A stretch of DNA of 64,000 nt from Enterobacter dykesii (GCF_008364625.2 NZ_CP126604.1:3844001-3908000), one strand, 5' to 3'. Positions 1 to 9,836 are shown, counted from the first letter of the stretch. Program-made: numbers and translations. The notes: generated by a model not told the origin, from the sequence alone.

Positions 1-855
1 CTGACGCAGGCCGTTAACATGCGTACCGCCGAGCATGGTCGGGATCAGGTTGACGTAGCTTTCGGTCAGCAGCTCGCCGCCTTCCGGTAGCCACAGCAGC
101 GCCCAGTCCACCGCTTCGGTATCACCGCTAAAGTTACCGACGAACGGTTTTTCCGGCAGCGTCGGCAGGCCGTTTACCGCTTCGCACAGGTAGTCGTTCA
201 GACCGTCGGCGTAGCACCAGGTTTGTGCGGTATTGTTAACGTGGTCTGTAAAGGTAATTTCCACGCCGGGGCACAGCACCGCTTTGGCTTTCAGCAGGTG
301 CGTCAGGCGAGAAACGGAAAAGCGCGGGCTGTCGAAGAAGCTTTCGTCAGGCCAGAAGTGGACGCTGGTGCCGGTGTTGCGTTTGCCGCACATGCCGACA
401 ACCTGCAGATCCTGCACCTTATCGCCGTTTTCAAACGCGATGTTGTATACCTGACCGTCGCGACGGACGTTCACTTCCACGCGTTTGGACAGGGCGTTGA
501 CCACGGAAATGCCCACGCCGTGCAGACCACCGGAGAACTGGTAGTTCTTGTTGGAGAACTTACCGCCCGCATGCAGACGACAGAGGATCAGCTCAACGGC
601 AGGTACGCCCTCTTCCGGGTGGATATCCACCGGCATGCCGCGCCCGTCGTCGATGACTTCCAGCGACTGATCGGCGTGCAGAATGACGTCAACGCGTTTG
701 GCATGGCCCGCCAGCGCTTCGTCCACACTGTTATCAATAACTTCCTGGCCCAGATGGTTTGGGCGCGTCGTATCGGTGTACATCCCCGGGCGGCGGCGAA
801 CCGGCTCAAGCCCGGTGAGGACCTCAATGGCATCAGCGTTATAGGTTTGCGTCAT
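1..855 (-). CDS. parE: DNA topoisomerase IV subunit B (N-terminal part, cut by window edge)
   Basis: Subunit B of topoisomerase IV supplies the ATPase and TOPRIM parts of the enzyme that decatenates daughter chromosomes with ParC. The visible 285 codons begin with ATG at 855 (MTQTYNADAIEVL) and cover the GHKL ATPase domain: an EVIDNSVDEAL motif, a DDGRGMPV motif and the GGLHGVG nucleotide-binding loop are readable, as in E. coli ParE. The gene runs off the left edge, so the TOPRIM and ParC-binding parts are not visible. It is read in the same direction as the yqiA-cpdA-yqiB-nudF genes behind it, as in E. coli. The identification rests on strong similarity to the known protein. Confidence 0.97.
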   Translation of the reverse strand, partial: MTQTYNADAIEVLTGLEPVRRRPGMYTDTTRPNHLGQEVIDNSVDEALAGHAKRVDVILHADQSLEVIDDGRGMPVDIHPEEGVPAVELILCRLHAGGKFSNKNYQFSGGLHGVGISVVNALSKRVEVNVRRDGQVYNIAFENGDKVQDLQVVGMCGKRNTGTSVHFWPDESFFDSPRFSVSRLTHLLKAKAVLCPGVEITFTDHVNNTAQTWCYADGLNDYLCEAVNGLPTLPEKPFVGNFSGDTEAVDWALLWLPEGGELLTESYVNLIPTMLGGTHVNGLRQ

Positions 856-883
856 GATTTAAACTAGCAATTCGCATTGATTG

Positions 884-1465
884 TCAGTGGCTGTGCAGTC
901 CAAGAAAATCGACAATCTGGGTGAAATGATTCTCAAAGCCCGTGAAAGCATGGTTTCCGCCCTCTTCTATAGTCTGGCGGCAGGAGGCGTAATACGCCAC
1001 TGCCTGGCGGTAATCCAGCACTTCATCACCCGTCTGTTGCAGCAGCCAGATGAGATCCGGCGCCTCAAGCGGGTCGACCTGCATAACTTTGAGATCGTAA
1101 ATATGGCGTGACTCTAGCACATATTGCTGGCCGGTGTAGGGGTTCTCGTTTTCGCCAAGAAAGTCCCTCAGCAGCTCAAATGGCCGAACCGCCGGATTAA
1201 CCACAACGGCGGGCAGCATGAAGCATTGTGAGAGCCAGGTGGCGTAGTACCCGCCCAGGGATGAACCGACCACACCGAAGGTTTCGCCGCCGTGCGCAAG
1301 CACAATAGATTCCAGCATCTCCGCGGCCTCTGCCGGGTAAGGCGGCAGCTGCGGGATAATCATCTCAACGTCGGGGTGATGCTCGCTCAGCCACTGGCGA
1401 AACTGTGTCGCTTTTGCGGAGCGCGGCGAGCTGTTGAATCCGTGCAGATAAAGGAGCGTAGACAT
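884..1465 (-). CDS. yqiA: YqiA family esterase
   Basis: A 193-residue alpha/beta-hydrolase. YqiA of E. coli has esterase activity on short acyl esters and its physiological substrate is unknown. The sequence starts [13 protein letters not shown] and has the nucleophile elbow GSSLGG near residue 75, a late Asp, and a His in GGNHAF near the C-terminus, giving a Ser-Asp-His triad. I chose ATG at 1465 because it overlaps the TGA stop of cpdA by one base (TGATG), the usual sign of translational coupling. A TTG one codon upstream is possible but less likely. The gene sits between cpdA and parE as in E. coli. Confidence 0.93.
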   Translation of the reverse strand: MSTLLYLHGFNSSPRSAKATQFRQWLSEHHPDVEMIIPQLPPYPAEAAEMLESIVLAHGGETFGVVGSSLGGYYATWLSQCFMLPAVVVNPAVRPFELLRDFLGENENPYTGQQYVLESRHIYDLKVMQVDPLEAPDLIWLLQQTGDEVLDYRQAVAYYASCRQTIEEGGNHAFTGFENHFTQIVDFLGLHSH

Positions 1466-2292
1466 CAATAGCCTTCTGAAGCGGTATCCGGGCGGAATTT
1501 TGCACCGGTCAAACGGCAGACTTCCGTGGTCAGCGTGCCGTCGGCATGCAGTTCCAGCCAGCGCCAGCCTGGCGCGATGGTATCCAGCGTAAAGTTGGCG
1601 CAGTGCGGCTTAAACTGAACGCAGGTCGATGGCGTCGCCAGCATGCGGCGCCCGTTCCAGTCGAGATCCTGCTCCTGGTGAATATGCCCGCACAGCAGAT
1701 TTTTCACCCGTGGGAATTTCGCCAGCACGCGATCCAGCGCTGCGGAGTTGCGCAGGCTGTGCTGATCGAGCCAGCTGCAGCCCGCCGGCAGAGGATGATG
1801 ATGCAGCAACAGCAGCGTGTGGCGTTCAGGTTCAGCAGTCAGTTTGGTCTCAAGCCAGTCGAGCTGAAACTCGCTTAACTCACCGTGCGGGACGCCGAAC
1901 ACCTGGCTATCGAGCAGCAGGATCTGCCACTGTTCACCCGCAAAAACACATTTCGCCGGAGAAATCCCCGCATCCTGAAGAGAACTGTACATGGCGGGCT
2001 GGAAGTCATGGTTTCCCGGCAGCCAGACGCAAGGCACGCTAAAGCTCGCGATGCCTTCAGCAAAATGCTGGTAGGCCGCGGAGGACTGATCCTGCGCCAG
2101 ATCGCCCGTTGCGACAATCAGATCGCATGCACGGTTTTCGGCGTGAATGGCGCTAAGTACCGCCTGATAACTCTCCCAGGTATTCACCCCCAGCAGCGTT
2201 TCATGCTTTTCGGCAAAAAGGTGGGTATCGGTGATTTGTAATATCCTGACTGGCGCCCCACCAGCAACAGTCAGGTTCAACAGGCTTTCCAA
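1465..2292 (-). CDS. cpdA: 3',5'-cyclic-AMP phosphodiesterase
   Basis: Hydrolyses cAMP to AMP in the cytoplasm and so dampens CRP signalling. The 275-residue protein has the calcineurin-like metallophosphoesterase motif series in order: ITDTHLF near residue 20, GDLAQD near 64, GNHDF near 94, a LLLHHHP segment near 162 and GHIHQ near 201, which supply the metal ligands. Length equals that of E. coli CpdA. It lies in the nudF-yqiB-cpdA-yqiA operon and its stop codon overlaps the start of yqiA. Confidence 0.97.
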   Translation of the reverse strand: MESLLNLTVAGGAPVRILQITDTHLFAEKHETLLGVNTWESYQAVLSAIHAENRACDLIVATGDLAQDQSSAAYQHFAEGIASFSVPCVWLPGNHDFQPAMYSSLQDAGISPAKCVFAGEQWQILLLDSQVFGVPHGELSEFQLDWLETKLTAEPERHTLLLLHHHPLPAGCSWLDQHSLRNSAALDRVLAKFPRVKNLLCGHIHQEQDLDWNGRRMLATPSTCVQFKPHCANFTLDTIAPGWRWLELHADGTLTTEVCRLTGAKFRPDTASEGY

Positions 2293-2319
2293 ATGGTGTC
2301 CTTAGGTAGGTTTATGACG

Positions 2320-2742
2320 CTAACAAACCGGAATCGCCATTGCTCCATGTGCTAAACAATATCTTAGCCAGTCGGCTAAAAACTGGTTAATTTGATGCTT
2401 TTCGTCGCGTTGATGCAACTTTTTATTCGGGTAATCATACCGCGCCTTGAAGCGAAAGATCTGCTGGCTTGAACACACTTCAGCGACCATCGCGTCGTGA
2501 TAGAGACGCACCGTCATCGACGGCAGGCTCCAGTAGCTAATGCTGGGTGCCGTTTGCTCAATCTCCACCAGCGTAGTGTAGCGCGTTGATTCTGTTATCG
2601 TTAACCGATACTGCGCGTTGCTCACCTGATAGCTTACCGTTTCGCCGGGTGCGTCGTTTTTCGGCAGCAGGCGGCGCAACTGTGCGAAATTGGTTTCGCA
2701 CAGGCGCATCATTTCTGGGAAGTCAGGCGTATAGCGCTTCAT
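2320..2742 (-). CDS. yqiB: DUF1249 protein YqiB
   Basis: A 140-residue soluble protein of the DUF1249 family. Its function is not established and I infer none. The start at 2742 gives [16 protein letters not shown], matching the E. coli protein, and overlaps the end of nudF by four bases. A longer reading frame continues upstream inside nudF but would replace a well-conserved start with an unrelated N-terminus. The protein is rich in basic and aromatic residues towards the C-terminus (a [17 protein letters not shown] stretch) and has no membrane segment or signal peptide. It keeps its E. coli place between nudF and cpdA. Confidence 0.92.
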   Translation of the reverse strand: MKRYTPDFPEMMRLCETNFAQLRRLLPKNDAPGETVSYQVSNAQYRLTITESTRYTTLVEIEQTAPSISYWSLPSMTVRLYHDAMVAEVCSSQQIFRFKARYDYPNKKLHQRDEKHQINQFLADWLRYCLAHGAMAIPVC

Positions 2743-3371
2743 TTTTTCCACTCGTTTCGTAATGTCTGATAATGCAGCTGCAGCCATTGCAGGGCGATGA
2801 CAGACGCTGCGTTGTCGATTTTCCCCTCTTCTACCCACTGATAAGCCTGTTCCCGGCTCACCACATGAACCCGAATATCTTCGTTTTCATCTGCCAGACC
2901 GTGGATCCCTTCCGCCGTCGTGGCGTCCACTTCGCCCACCATAATGGACAAGCGCTCGCTGGTGCCCCCAGGGCTTGCCAGATAGCTCAGCACCGGTTTA
3001 GTGCGGCCCACCACCAGCCCGGCCTCTTCCAGCGCCTCGCGTCGGGCGACGTCTTCAACCGTCTCACCTTCTTCGATCATCCCGGCCACCATCTCCAGCA
3101 GCCACGGGCTCTCACTGACGTCATAAGCGGCGATGCGGATCTGCTCCACCAGCACAACTTCGTCACGCACTGGGTCAAAGGGTAGCAAGACTGCCGCATG
3201 CCCGCGCTCAAAAATTTCGCGTCTGATTTCGCCGCTCATTTCCCCGTTAAACAGGCGATGCCTGAAACGGTAAAGATCCATTGAAAAAAAACCGCTATAA
3301 AGCGTTTCTCGTGCAATAATTTCTACATCGTTTTTGGCGAATGTCACGGGCAACTTTTCTGGTTTTTGCAT
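2739..3371 (-). CDS. nudF: ADP-ribose diphosphatase
   Basis: A Nudix hydrolase that splits ADP-ribose into AMP and ribose 5-phosphate, clearing a reactive NAD breakdown product. The 210-residue protein carries the Nudix box: a Gly in VAGMIEEGE, then REALEEAG with the metal-binding glutamates, around residues 95-125. Length and sequence match E. coli NudF. It is the first gene of the leftward operon and diverges from tolC. Its stop overlaps the start of yqiB by four bases. Confidence 0.97.
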   Translation of the reverse strand: MQKPEKLPVTFAKNDVEIIARETLYSGFFSMDLYRFRHRLFNGEMSGEIRREIFERGHAAVLLPFDPVRDEVVLVEQIRIAAYDVSESPWLLEMVAGMIEEGETVEDVARREALEEAGLVVGRTKPVLSYLASPGGTSERLSIMVGEVDATTAEGIHGLADENEDIRVHVVSREQAYQWVEEGKIDNAASVIALQWLQLHYQTLRNEWKK

Positions 3372-3472
3372 GAGTCGAGTCCTGGTAGCAATGGTGATGA
3401 AATTGTGAATTTCAAGGCTGTTTGGCTGCCGTTTGTAAGGCTATATGGTAGATTGGTGCAAATTACCGCCAG

Positions 3473-3491
3473 ATGGCACGTTACGCCAACC
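3473..3491 (+). promoter_or_regulatory. Mar/Sox/Rob box upstream of tolC
   Basis: ATGGCACGTTACGCCAACC fits the MarA/SoxS/Rob consensus (AYnGCAC-n2Wn2-RYYAAAY) at all but one constrained position. It lies about 85 bases upstream of the tolC start, where E. coli tolC has its known mar box with almost the same sequence. The expected effect, activation of tolC under antibiotic, superoxide or bile stress, is inferred from E. coli. Confidence 0.75.
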
Positions 3492-3575
3492 TTTTGGTAT
3501 GGAAGATTCTGTTAGAATCGGCAATTATTTTTTAATTAGATCAGCGCTAATACTGCTTCACAACAAGGAATGCAA

Positions 3576-5054
3576 ATGAAGAAATTGCTCCCCATCCTTA
3601 TCGGCCTGAGCCTGACGGGCTTCAGTGCAATGAGCCAGGCGGAAAACCTGTTACAGGTCTACCAGCAGGCACGTCTGGGCAACCCTGATTTACGTAAATC
3701 AGCGGCCGATCGTGATGCTGCGTTTGAAAAGATTAACGAAGCGCGTAGCCCCTTGCTGCCACAGTTAGGTTTAGGTGCAGATTATACCTACAGCAACGGT
3801 TTCCGCGACGCTAACGGCGTAAACTCCAATGCTACCAGCGCCTCACTGCAATTGACACAGACGCTGTTTGATATGTCCAAATGGCGCGCCCTGACCCTGC
3901 AGGAAAAGAGTGCGGGTATCCAGGATGTGACCTATCAAACCGACCAGCAGACGCTGATCCTGAACACCGCCACGGCGTACTTCAACGTGCTGAGCGCGAT
4001 TGACGCACTCTCCTACACCGAAGCGCAGAAACAGGCGATTTACCGCCAGTTAGATCAAACCACCCAGCGTTTCAACGTGGGCCTGGTGGCGATCACCGAC
4101 GTGCAGAACGCCCGTTCACAGTACGATACCGTGCTGGCTAACGAAGTGACCGCGCGTAACAACCTCGACAACGCGCTGGAATCCCTGCGTCAGGTCACCG
4201 GGAATTACTATCCTGAGCTGGCGTCGCTGAACGTGGACAGCTTTAAAACGGATAAACCGCAGGCCGTTAACGCCCTGCTGAAAGAGGCGGAAAACCGCAA
4301 CCTGAGTTTGCTGCAGGCGCGTCTGAGCCAGGATCTGGCCCGCGAGCAAATTCGTCAGGCGCAGGACGGCCATCTGCCAACCCTGAGCCTGAGCGCGTCT
4401 ACCGGTGTCTCTGATACGACCTATAGCGGCTCTAAAACCAATACGTCCCAGTACGACGACAGCAATATGGGTCAAAACAAAGTGGGTCTGAGCTTCTCCC
4501 TGCCGCTGTACCAGGGCGGTCAGGTCAACTCTCAGGTGAAACAGGCGCAGTACAACTTTGTTGGCGCGAGCGAGCAGCTGGAAAGCGCCCACCGAAACGT
4601 GGTGCAGACCGTACGTTCCTCCTTCAACAACGTGAACGCCTCCATCAGCAGCATCAACGCCTATAAACAGGCCGTGGTGTCTGCGCAGAGCTCCCTGGAC
4701 GCGATGGAAGCGGGCTATTCGGTCGGTACGCGTACTATCGTGGACGTGCTTGACGCGACCACCACGCTGTACAACGCGAAACAGCAGCTCTCCAGCGCGC
4801 GTTACCAGTACCTGATTAACCAGCTGAACATCAAACAGGCTCTGGGTACGCTGAACGAGCAAGACCTGCAGATGCTGAACAGCGCGCTGGGCAAACCGGT
4901 CTCCACCTCTCCGGACAGCGTTGCACCGGAAAATCCGGAGCAGGTTGCTGCGGTTGATAACTTCAACGCTAACGGCAATACCCCGGCGGCACAGCCAGCC
5001 GCTGCGCGTACCACTACATCCGCCAGCAAAGGCAATAATCCGTTCCGTAATTAA
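3576..5054 (+). CDS. tolC: Outer membrane efflux channel TolC
   Basis: The trimeric outer membrane exit duct shared by AcrAB, EmrAB, MacAB and type I secretion systems. I chose ATG at 3576 (492 residues) because an AAGGA ribosome site ends six bases before it. The ATG at 3570 directly abuts that site. A signal peptide ends at the SQA-EN junction near residue 22. The mature protein shows two outer membrane efflux repeats with the long helices of the periplasmic tunnel (QTLFDMSKWRALTLQEKSAG; the second repeat near SSLDAMEAGYSVGTRTIVDV). The variable C-terminal tail ends in NPFRN as in E. coli. The gene precedes ygiBC. Confidence 0.98.
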   Translation: MKKLLPILIGLSLTGFSAMSQAENLLQVYQQARLGNPDLRKSAADRDAAFEKINEARSPLLPQLGLGADYTYSNGFRDANGVNSNATSASLQLTQTLFDMSKWRALTLQEKSAGIQDVTYQTDQQTLILNTATAYFNVLSAIDALSYTEAQKQAIYRQLDQTTQRFNVGLVAITDVQNARSQYDTVLANEVTARNNLDNALESLRQVTGNYYPELASLNVDSFKTDKPQAVNALLKEAENRNLSLLQARLSQDLAREQIRQAQDGHLPTLSLSASTGVSDTTYSGSKTNTSQYDDSNMGQNKVGLSFSLPLYQGGQVNSQVKQAQYNFVGASEQLESAHRNVVQTVRSSFNNVNASISSINAYKQAVVSAQSSLDAMEAGYSVGTRTIVDVLDATTTLYNAKQQLSSARYQYLINQLNIKQALGTLNEQDLQMLNSALGKPVSTSPDSVAPENPEQVAAVDNFNANGNTPAAQPAAARTTTSASKGNNPFRN

Positions 5055-5066
5055 GTTTATGATCTG

Positions 5067-5089
5067 GCCCTCTCCCACAGGGAGAGGGC
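5067..5089. repeat. Dispersed palindromic repeat, copy 1 (core only)
   Basis: A perfect 10 bp inverted repeat, GCCCTCTCCC and GGGAGAGGGC, around a 3-base loop, 12 bases after the tolC stop. It is the core of a family with four more copies in this window (7053, 10303, 29006, 34421). This copy lacks the GGGTGAGGGCATCAGG extension of the others. It may also act as a 3' mRNA stabiliser for tolC, but no T tract follows. Confidence 0.75.
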
Positions 5090-5215
5090 GCATCTGAATC
5101 ACATCCGAACGTAAGCCAACGTAAAGATCCCCCTGATTCCGCCCCTCTTCGCTTCATTTTCAACCACTCATCCTCTATCCTGAGCGTTATTACCACTGGG
5201 TCCTGGAAGACAAAG

Positions 5216-5884
5216 ATGAAACGGACAAAATCCATAAATCACGCTTCGTTCCGTAAGAGCTGGAACGCGCGTCACCTCACCCCTGTTGCGCTGGCGGTCA
5301 CGGCTGTCTTTATGCTGGCAGGCTGTGAGAAAAATGACGAAACGGTATCGCTGTATCAAAACGCAGACGACTGCTCCGCCGCAACCGGCAAAGCCGCTGA
5401 ATGTAAAACGGCTTACACCAGCGCGCTGAAAGAAGCGGAACGTACCGCGCCGAAATATGCCTCACGCGAAGACTGCGTGGCGGAGTTCGGTGAAGGTCAG
5501 TGCCAGCAGGCACCGGCTCAGGCAGGCACCGCACCTGAAAATCAGGCGCAGGCGCAGTCCAGCGGCAGCTTCTGGATGCCGTTGATGGCTGGCTACATGA
5601 TGGGTCGCCTGATGGGCGGCGGTGCGGGCTACCAGCAGCAGCCGCTGTTTAGCTCGAAAAACCCGGCCAGCCCGGCTTACGGTCAATATACCGATGCCAG
5701 CGGCAAAGGCTACGGCGCAGCGACCCCTGGCCGCACCGTGACCGTACCGAAAACGGCGATGGCGCCGAAGCCTGCCACCACCAGCACCATCACCCGCGGC
5801 GGGTTTGGTGAATCTGTGGCGAAGCAGACCAGCATGCAGCGTAGTGCGACAGGCACCTCCTCTACTCGCTCAATGGGCGGCTGA
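5216..5884 (+). CDS. ygiB: DUF1190 lipoprotein-like protein YgiB
   Basis: A 222-residue protein of the DUF1190 family whose role is unknown. The N-terminus is basic ([16 protein letters not shown]), followed by a hydrophobic stretch ending in the lipobox-like LAGC near residue 37, so lipid attachment in the envelope is plausible although the n-region is unusually long. Several cysteines follow ([22 protein letters not shown]). The C-terminal half is low-complexity, rich in Gly, Ser, Thr and Gln. It ends two bases before ygiC starts, so the two are surely co-transcribed. The ygiBC pair occurs downstream of tolC in E. coli. Confidence 0.92.
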   Translation: MKRTKSINHASFRKSWNARHLTPVALAVTAVFMLAGCEKNDETVSLYQNADDCSAATGKAAECKTAYTSALKEAERTAPKYASREDCVAEFGEGQCQQAPAQAGTAPENQAQAQSSGSFWMPLMAGYMMGRLMGGGAGYQQQPLFSSKNPASPAYGQYTDASGKGYGAATPGRTVTVPKTAMAPKPATTSTITRGGFGESVAKQTSMQRSATGTSSTRSMGG

Positions 5885-5886
5885 TC

Positions 5887-7047
5887 ATGGAACGAGTCAG
5901 TATCACCGAGCGCCCGGACTGGCGCGAAAAAGCCACCGAGTACGGTTTTAACTTTCACACCATGTACGGCGAGCCTTACTGGTGTGAAGACGCCTATTAC
6001 AGGCTCACGCTGGCTCAGGTGGAAAAACTGGAAGAGGTGACGGCCGAGCTGCACCAGATGTGCCTGAAGATTGTGGAAAAGGTCATCGACAGCGACGAGC
6101 TGCTGGCAAAGTTCCGCATTCCGAAGCACACCTGGGGCTTTGTGCGCCAGTCGTGGAAAACGAATCAACCTTCGCTTTACTCTCGCCTGGATCTGGCGTG
6201 GGACGGCAAAGGTGAACCGAAGCTTCTGGAAAACAACGCCGATACGCCAACCTCTCTGTACGAAGCGGCGTTCTTCCAGTGGATCTGGCTGGAAGACCAG
6301 GCCAATGCCGGAAACCTGCCGGAAGGCAGCGACCAGTTTAACAGCCTCCAGGAAAAGCTGATTGAGCGTTTTGCCGAGCTGCGTGAACAGCATGGCTTTA
6401 ACCTGCTCCATCTCGCCTGCTGCCGCGACACGGAAGAAGACCGTGGCACGGTTCAGTATCTGCAGGACTGCGCCGCAGAAGCGGAAGTGGCGACCGAGTT
6501 CCTCTATATCGAGGATATCGGCCTGGGTGAAAAAGGTCAGTTTACGGATATGCAGGACCAGGTGATCAGTAACCTGTTCAAGCTATACCCGTGGGAATAC
6601 ATGCTGCGCGAGATGTTTTCCACCAAGCTGGAAGATGCTGGCGTGCGCTGGCTGGAGCCGGCATGGAAGAGCATTATCTCTAACAAAGCCCTGCTGCCGA
6701 TGCTCTGGGAGATGTTCCCGAACCATCCGAACCTGCTGCCAGCGTATTTTGCGGAAGATGATTACCCGCAAATGGAGAAATACGTCGTTAAGCCGATCTT
6801 CTCCCGCGAAGGCGCAAACGTCTCGATTATCGAAAACGGTAAGACGCTGGAAGCGGTTGAAGGGCCGTACGGCGAAGAAGGGATGATCGTCCAGGAGTTC
6901 TGGCAACTGCCGAAATTTGGCGACAGCTATACCCTGATTGGCAGCTGGCTTATCAACGATCAACCGGCCGGGATTGGTATTCGCGAAGATCGCGCGCTGA
7001 TCACGCAGGATCTGTCGCGGTTCTATCCGCATATTTTTGTCGAATAG
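5887..7047 (+). CDS. ygiC: ATP-grasp glutathionylspermidine synthase-like protein YgiC
   Basis: A 386-residue member of the glutathionylspermidine synthase C-terminal (ATP-grasp) family. It lacks the amidase half of the bifunctional Gsp enzyme, so it is probably a stand-alone C-N ligase of unknown substrate. Family features seen are the N-terminal [21 protein letters not shown] region, [14 protein letters not shown] near residue 113, and the C-terminal [16 protein letters not shown]-binding segment near 297. It lies two bases behind ygiB. The substrate is not known to me and is not inferred. Confidence 0.93.
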   Translation: MERVSITERPDWREKATEYGFNFHTMYGEPYWCEDAYYRLTLAQVEKLEEVTAELHQMCLKIVEKVIDSDELLAKFRIPKHTWGFVRQSWKTNQPSLYSRLDLAWDGKGEPKLLENNADTPTSLYEAAFFQWIWLEDQANAGNLPEGSDQFNSLQEKLIERFAELREQHGFNLLHLACCRDTEEDRGTVQYLQDCAAEAEVATEFLYIEDIGLGEKGQFTDMQDQVISNLFKLYPWEYMLREMFSTKLEDAGVRWLEPAWKSIISNKALLPMLWEMFPNHPNLLPAYFAEDDYPQMEKYVVKPIFSREGANVSIIENGKTLEAVEGPYGEEGMIVQEFWQLPKFGDSYTLIGSWLINDQPAGIGIREDRALITQDLSRFYPHIFVE

Positions 7048-7052
7048 GCCGC

Positions 7053-7095
7053 GGCCTGATGCCCTCACTCTGACCCTCTCCCACAGGGAGAGGGT
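7053..7095. repeat. Dispersed palindromic repeat, copy 2 (reverse orientation)
   Basis: Contains the palindrome ACCCTCTCCC-aca-GGGAGAGGGT preceded by GCCTGATGCCCTCAC. Read on the minus strand, this is the full repeat unit ending in GTGAGGGCATCAGGC. It sits just behind the ygiC stop codon. Confidence 0.75.
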
Positions 7096-7107
7096 GCAAA
7101 CACTAAA

Positions 7108-7137
7108 AACGGCAACCTGAGGTTGCCGTTTTGCTTT
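7108..7137. terminator. Bidirectional terminator between ygiC and ygiD
   Basis: AACGGCAACC-tga-GGTTGCCGTT forms a 10 bp stem with a 3-base loop, followed by a T-rich tail and preceded by an A-rich run. It can therefore end the convergent ygiBC and ygiD transcripts. Confidence 0.85.
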
Positions 7138-7139
7138 TA

Positions 7140-7928
7140 TTATCCCACCTGCACCGACAGCATACTCAGACTTCCCATCTCAATACCGTCGACCGGAATG
7201 GTAATTGGCTCCTGACCGTCCCATGCGCCTAATACATAAAGCAGCGGCAGGAAGTGTTCCGCCGTCGGGTTAGAGAGCGAACCGCCATCATGATCCAGAT
7301 AGTTCACCAGCGGATGCTCCTCAGCCGGACCTTGCCAGGCCAGGTTCGCTTTGACGTAGTCGTTAAAAGAGGTTGCCCACGGGTACGGCGTGTTCTCACC
7401 GTGCCAGCGTGCGGTACGCAGGTTGTGCACCACGTTGCCGCTTGCCACCAGCATGATGCCTTCATCACGCAGGGTTGCGAGCTTACGCCCCATCTCCAGA
7501 TGCCAGGCCGCCGGTTTGGTGCTGTCGATGCTCAGCTGCACCATCGGGATATCCGCATCAGGATACATTTTGATCAGCACGCCCCAGGAGCCATGGTCAA
7601 AGCCCCAGGCCTCTTTATCCAGCGTTACAGGGACAGGCGCCAGCAGCTCCAGCAGCTTTTGTGCCAGCTCAGGCGAGCCGGGGGCCGGATAATGCGTGTC
7701 GTACAGCGCCTGCGGGAAGCCGCCAAAATCATGAATGGTTTTTGGCGCTTCCATGGCGGTCACGCCCGTCCCACGGGTAAACCAGTGCGCAGACACCACC
7801 ACGATCGCTTTCGGCCGCGGCAGCGTCTCGCCCAGGTGACGCCAGGCGCGGGTATAGACGTTGTCTTCCAGAACGTTCATAGGGCTACCGTGGCCTAAAA
7901 ACAGGGCTGGCATACGGGAAGAAGTCAT
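7140..7928 (-). CDS. ygiD: 4,5-DOPA-extradiol-dioxygenase
   Basis: A 262-residue class III extradiol ring-cleavage dioxygenase of the LigB/DODA family. E. coli YgiD cleaves L-DOPA between carbons 4 and 5 in vitro. The sequence starts MTSSRMPALFLGHGSPMNVL, with the first metal-ligand His in GHGSP. VVSAHWF near residue 46, LVASGNVVHNL near 164 and an AEHFLPLL segment near 230 give the remaining ligands and catalytic His. It has its own transcript, convergent with ygiBC, ending at the shared terminator. Confidence 0.93.
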   Translation of the reverse strand: MTSSRMPALFLGHGSPMNVLEDNVYTRAWRHLGETLPRPKAIVVVSAHWFTRGTGVTAMEAPKTIHDFGGFPQALYDTHYPAPGSPELAQKLLELLAPVPVTLDKEAWGFDHGSWGVLIKMYPDADIPMVQLSIDSTKPAAWHLEMGRKLATLRDEGIMLVASGNVVHNLRTARWHGENTPYPWATSFNDYVKANLAWQGPAEEHPLVNYLDHDGGSLSNPTAEHFLPLLYVLGAWDGQEPITIPVDGIEMGSLSMLSVQVG

Positions 7929-8091
7929 GGTGATATCCTTACAGAAGGTGTCAATTTAATGGTGCTACATTACGCGCAATCCGGCAAAGATGAACGCAGA
8001 TAAGCGTGAAGATCATCATCAGGAAATTTGAATGTAAGGAATGTGTAAAGCCGGGTTTTCACCCTCGCTTTGCCAGAAATGGATCATTTAT

Positions 8092-8110
8092 ATTAATGAG
8101 AATGATTATC
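8092..8110 (+). promoter_or_regulatory. Fur-box-like element before zupT
   Basis: ATTAATGAGAATGATTATC matches the 19 bp Fur consensus GATAATGATAATCATTATC at 15 positions by my count. It ends 14 bases before the zupT start codon, overlapping the leader, where bound Fe-Fur would block transcription. Regulation by Fur is inference. Confidence 0.55.
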
Positions 8111-8124
8111 AAAAGGAGCAATGC

Positions 8125-8898
8125 ATGTCAGTCCCCTTGATCCTGACCATACTGGCGGGCGCCGCGACCTTCATCGGTGCGATCCTCGGCGTGCTCGGCC
8201 AAAAGCCCTCTAACCGCGTACTGGCCTTTTCACTGGGCTTTGCTGCCGGGATCATGCTGCTCATCTCTCTGATGGAGATGCTGCCTGCCGCCTTGGGCAC
8301 AGAAGGCATGTCTCCGCTGCTGGGCTACGGCATGTTTGTCTTTGGCCTGCTGGGATACTTTGCCCTCGATCGGATGCTACCGCACGCGCATCCGCAGGAT
8401 TTAATGCAGAAAAACGTGACGCCTATGCCGCGCAATATCAAGCGTACCGCCGTGCTGTTAACGCTTGGCATCAGCCTGCACAACTTCCCGGAAGGGGTCG
8501 CTACCTACGTGACGGCCAGCAGTAATCTGGAGATGGGCTTTGGCATCGCGCTGGCGGTCGCCTTACACAATATTCCTGAAGGACTGGCCGTCGCCGGACC
8601 CGTGTATGCCGCAACGGGATCGAAACGCACCGCGGTTTTCTGGGCGGGTATTTCCGGGATGGCCGAAATCCTCGGTGGCGTGCTGGCCTGGCTGATTCTT
8701 GGTAGCCTGGTCTCTCCGGTAGTGATGGCGGCGATCATGGCAGCGGTAGCAGGGATCATGGTTGCACTTTCGGTGGATGAACTGATGCCGCTGGCGAAGG
8801 AGATCGATCCAAACAACAACCCCAGCTATGGCGTGCTGTGCGGAATGTCAGTGATGGGATTAAGTCTGGTTCTGCTGCAGAGCGCAGGAATCGGGTAA
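8125..8898 (+). CDS. zupT: Zinc/divalent metal transporter ZupT
   Basis: A ZIP-family uptake transporter of the inner membrane that brings in Zn2+ and also Fe2+, Mn2+ and Co2+. The start at 8125 follows an AGGAG site and gives 257 residues beginning [16 protein letters not shown], equal in length to E. coli ZupT. Longer in-frame starts lie in the leader and lack a good ribosome site. Eight membrane segments are apparent. The paired metal-binding signatures are HNFPEG near residue 119 and HNIPEG near 155, with a further E in the following helix. Confidence 0.95.
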   Translation: MSVPLILTILAGAATFIGAILGVLGQKPSNRVLAFSLGFAAGIMLLISLMEMLPAALGTEGMSPLLGYGMFVFGLLGYFALDRMLPHAHPQDLMQKNVTPMPRNIKRTAVLLTLGISLHNFPEGVATYVTASSNLEMGFGIALAVALHNIPEGLAVAGPVYAATGSKRTAVFWAGISGMAEILGGVLAWLILGSLVSPVVMAAIMAAVAGIMVALSVDELMPLAKEIDPNNNPSYGVLCGMSVMGLSLVLLQSAGIG

Positions 8899-8929
8899 AA
8901 AAACGCCGGGACTTCCCGGCGTTTTTATT
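8899..8929. terminator. Bidirectional terminator between zupT and ribB
   Basis: ACGCCGGG and CCCGGCGT arms around ACTT, flanked by an A run on the left and a T run on the right, serve both convergent genes. It starts at the zupT stop codon and ends just before the ribB stop codon. Confidence 0.88.
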
Positions 8930-8930
8930 T

Positions 8931-9584
8931 TCAGCTGGCTTTGCGCTCGTGCGCCTGGCGATACTCAACCAGATCTTCAATCGTGACCACCGGCATGTTG
9001 TGCAGGCGGGCAAAGGTGATGCACTCCGGCGCGCGCGCCATGGTGCCATCATCGTTGGTCAGTTCGCACAGCACGCCAGCAGGTTTGAAGCCAGCCAGCG
9101 TCACCAGGTCGATCGTCGCTTCGGTGTGACCACCGCGGGTCAACACGCCGCCCGCCTGCGCACGTAGTGGGAAGACGTGGCCAGGACGGTGCAGATCGGA
9201 TGGCTTCGCACCATCGGCAATCGCTGCACGTACGGTGGTCAGACGGTCAGCCGCAGACACACCGGTGGTCACGCCATGCGCCGCTTCAATGGTCACGGTA
9301 AAACCGGTACCAAAGGCGCTGGTGTTGTTTTCGACCATCATCGGCAGATCGAGCTGCTTACGACGATCTTCATTAATACACAGGCAGACGATGCCGCTGC
9401 CGTGACGGATGGTCAGCGCCATCTGTTCAACGGTCATGTTTTCGGCGGCGAAAATCATGTCGCCTTCGTTTTCACGGTTTTCATCGTCAAGCACCATCAC
9501 ACCGCGGCCTTCGCGCAGTGCATCCAGTGCATGTTCAACACGTTGAGTTGAAGTGCCAAAAGAGGAAAGTAGCGTCTGATTCAT
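8931..9584 (-). CDS. ribB: 3,4-dihydroxy-2-butanone-4-phosphate synthase
   Basis: Converts ribulose 5-phosphate into 3,4-dihydroxy-2-butanone 4-phosphate and formate, the four-carbon unit for riboflavin. The 217-residue protein has the acidic metal-binding loop [16 protein letters not shown] near residue 33, the [12 protein letters not shown] segment and the [16 protein letters not shown] region that holds the late catalytic residues. It is a stand-alone RibB without the fused RibA domain, as in E. coli. Its leader on the same strand carries an FMN riboswitch. Confidence 0.97.
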   Translation of the reverse strand: MNQTLLSSFGTSTQRVEHALDALREGRGVMVLDDENRENEGDMIFAAENMTVEQMALTIRHGSGIVCLCINEDRRKQLDLPMMVENNTSAFGTGFTVTIEAAHGVTTGVSAADRLTTVRAAIADGAKPSDLHRPGHVFPLRAQAGGVLTRGGHTEATIDLVTLAGFKPAGVLCELTNDDGTMARAPECITFARLHNMPVVTIEDLVEYRQAHERKAS

Positions 9585-9694
9585 GGTAAAAAAACCTCAT
9601 TAACATTATGGTTACCAGAATCAGGGCAGTCTTAGGAGCGCCGTATAAGCGGCAAAAAGATAACGTGAGCGGGCCCATGCCCGACTTGATCGTT

Positions 9695-9836
9695 ACTCTC
9701 TCCCATCCGGACTCTAACCGTCGGCCCCGGAATTACACCGGATCTGCTGACCTTTGAGTATTCACCCAAAGCGCTCGCGGGCTTTCAGCGTCACGCTGAT
9801 TTACCGCCGGTGGGGAATTTCGCCCCGCCCTGAGAA
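9695..9836 (-). promoter_or_regulatory. FMN riboswitch (RFN element) of ribB
   Basis: Read on the minus strand, the leader contains the conserved RFN blocks in order: TCAGGGCGGGGCGAAATTCC, CCACCGGCGGTAAAT, AGCCCGCGAGCGC, GGTCAGCAGATCCGGTG, AATTCCGGGGCCGACGG and TTAGAGTCCGGATG. These pair into the six-arm FMN aptamer. It begins about 250 bases upstream of the ribB start. Bound FMN should shut down ribB expression, as shown for E. coli ribB. Confidence 0.95.

Noticed and set aside
4116..5102. 328-codon open frame opposite tolC
   Set aside because: Shadow of tolC; low-complexity Arg/Gln-rich translation typical of antisense frames in GC-rich genes.
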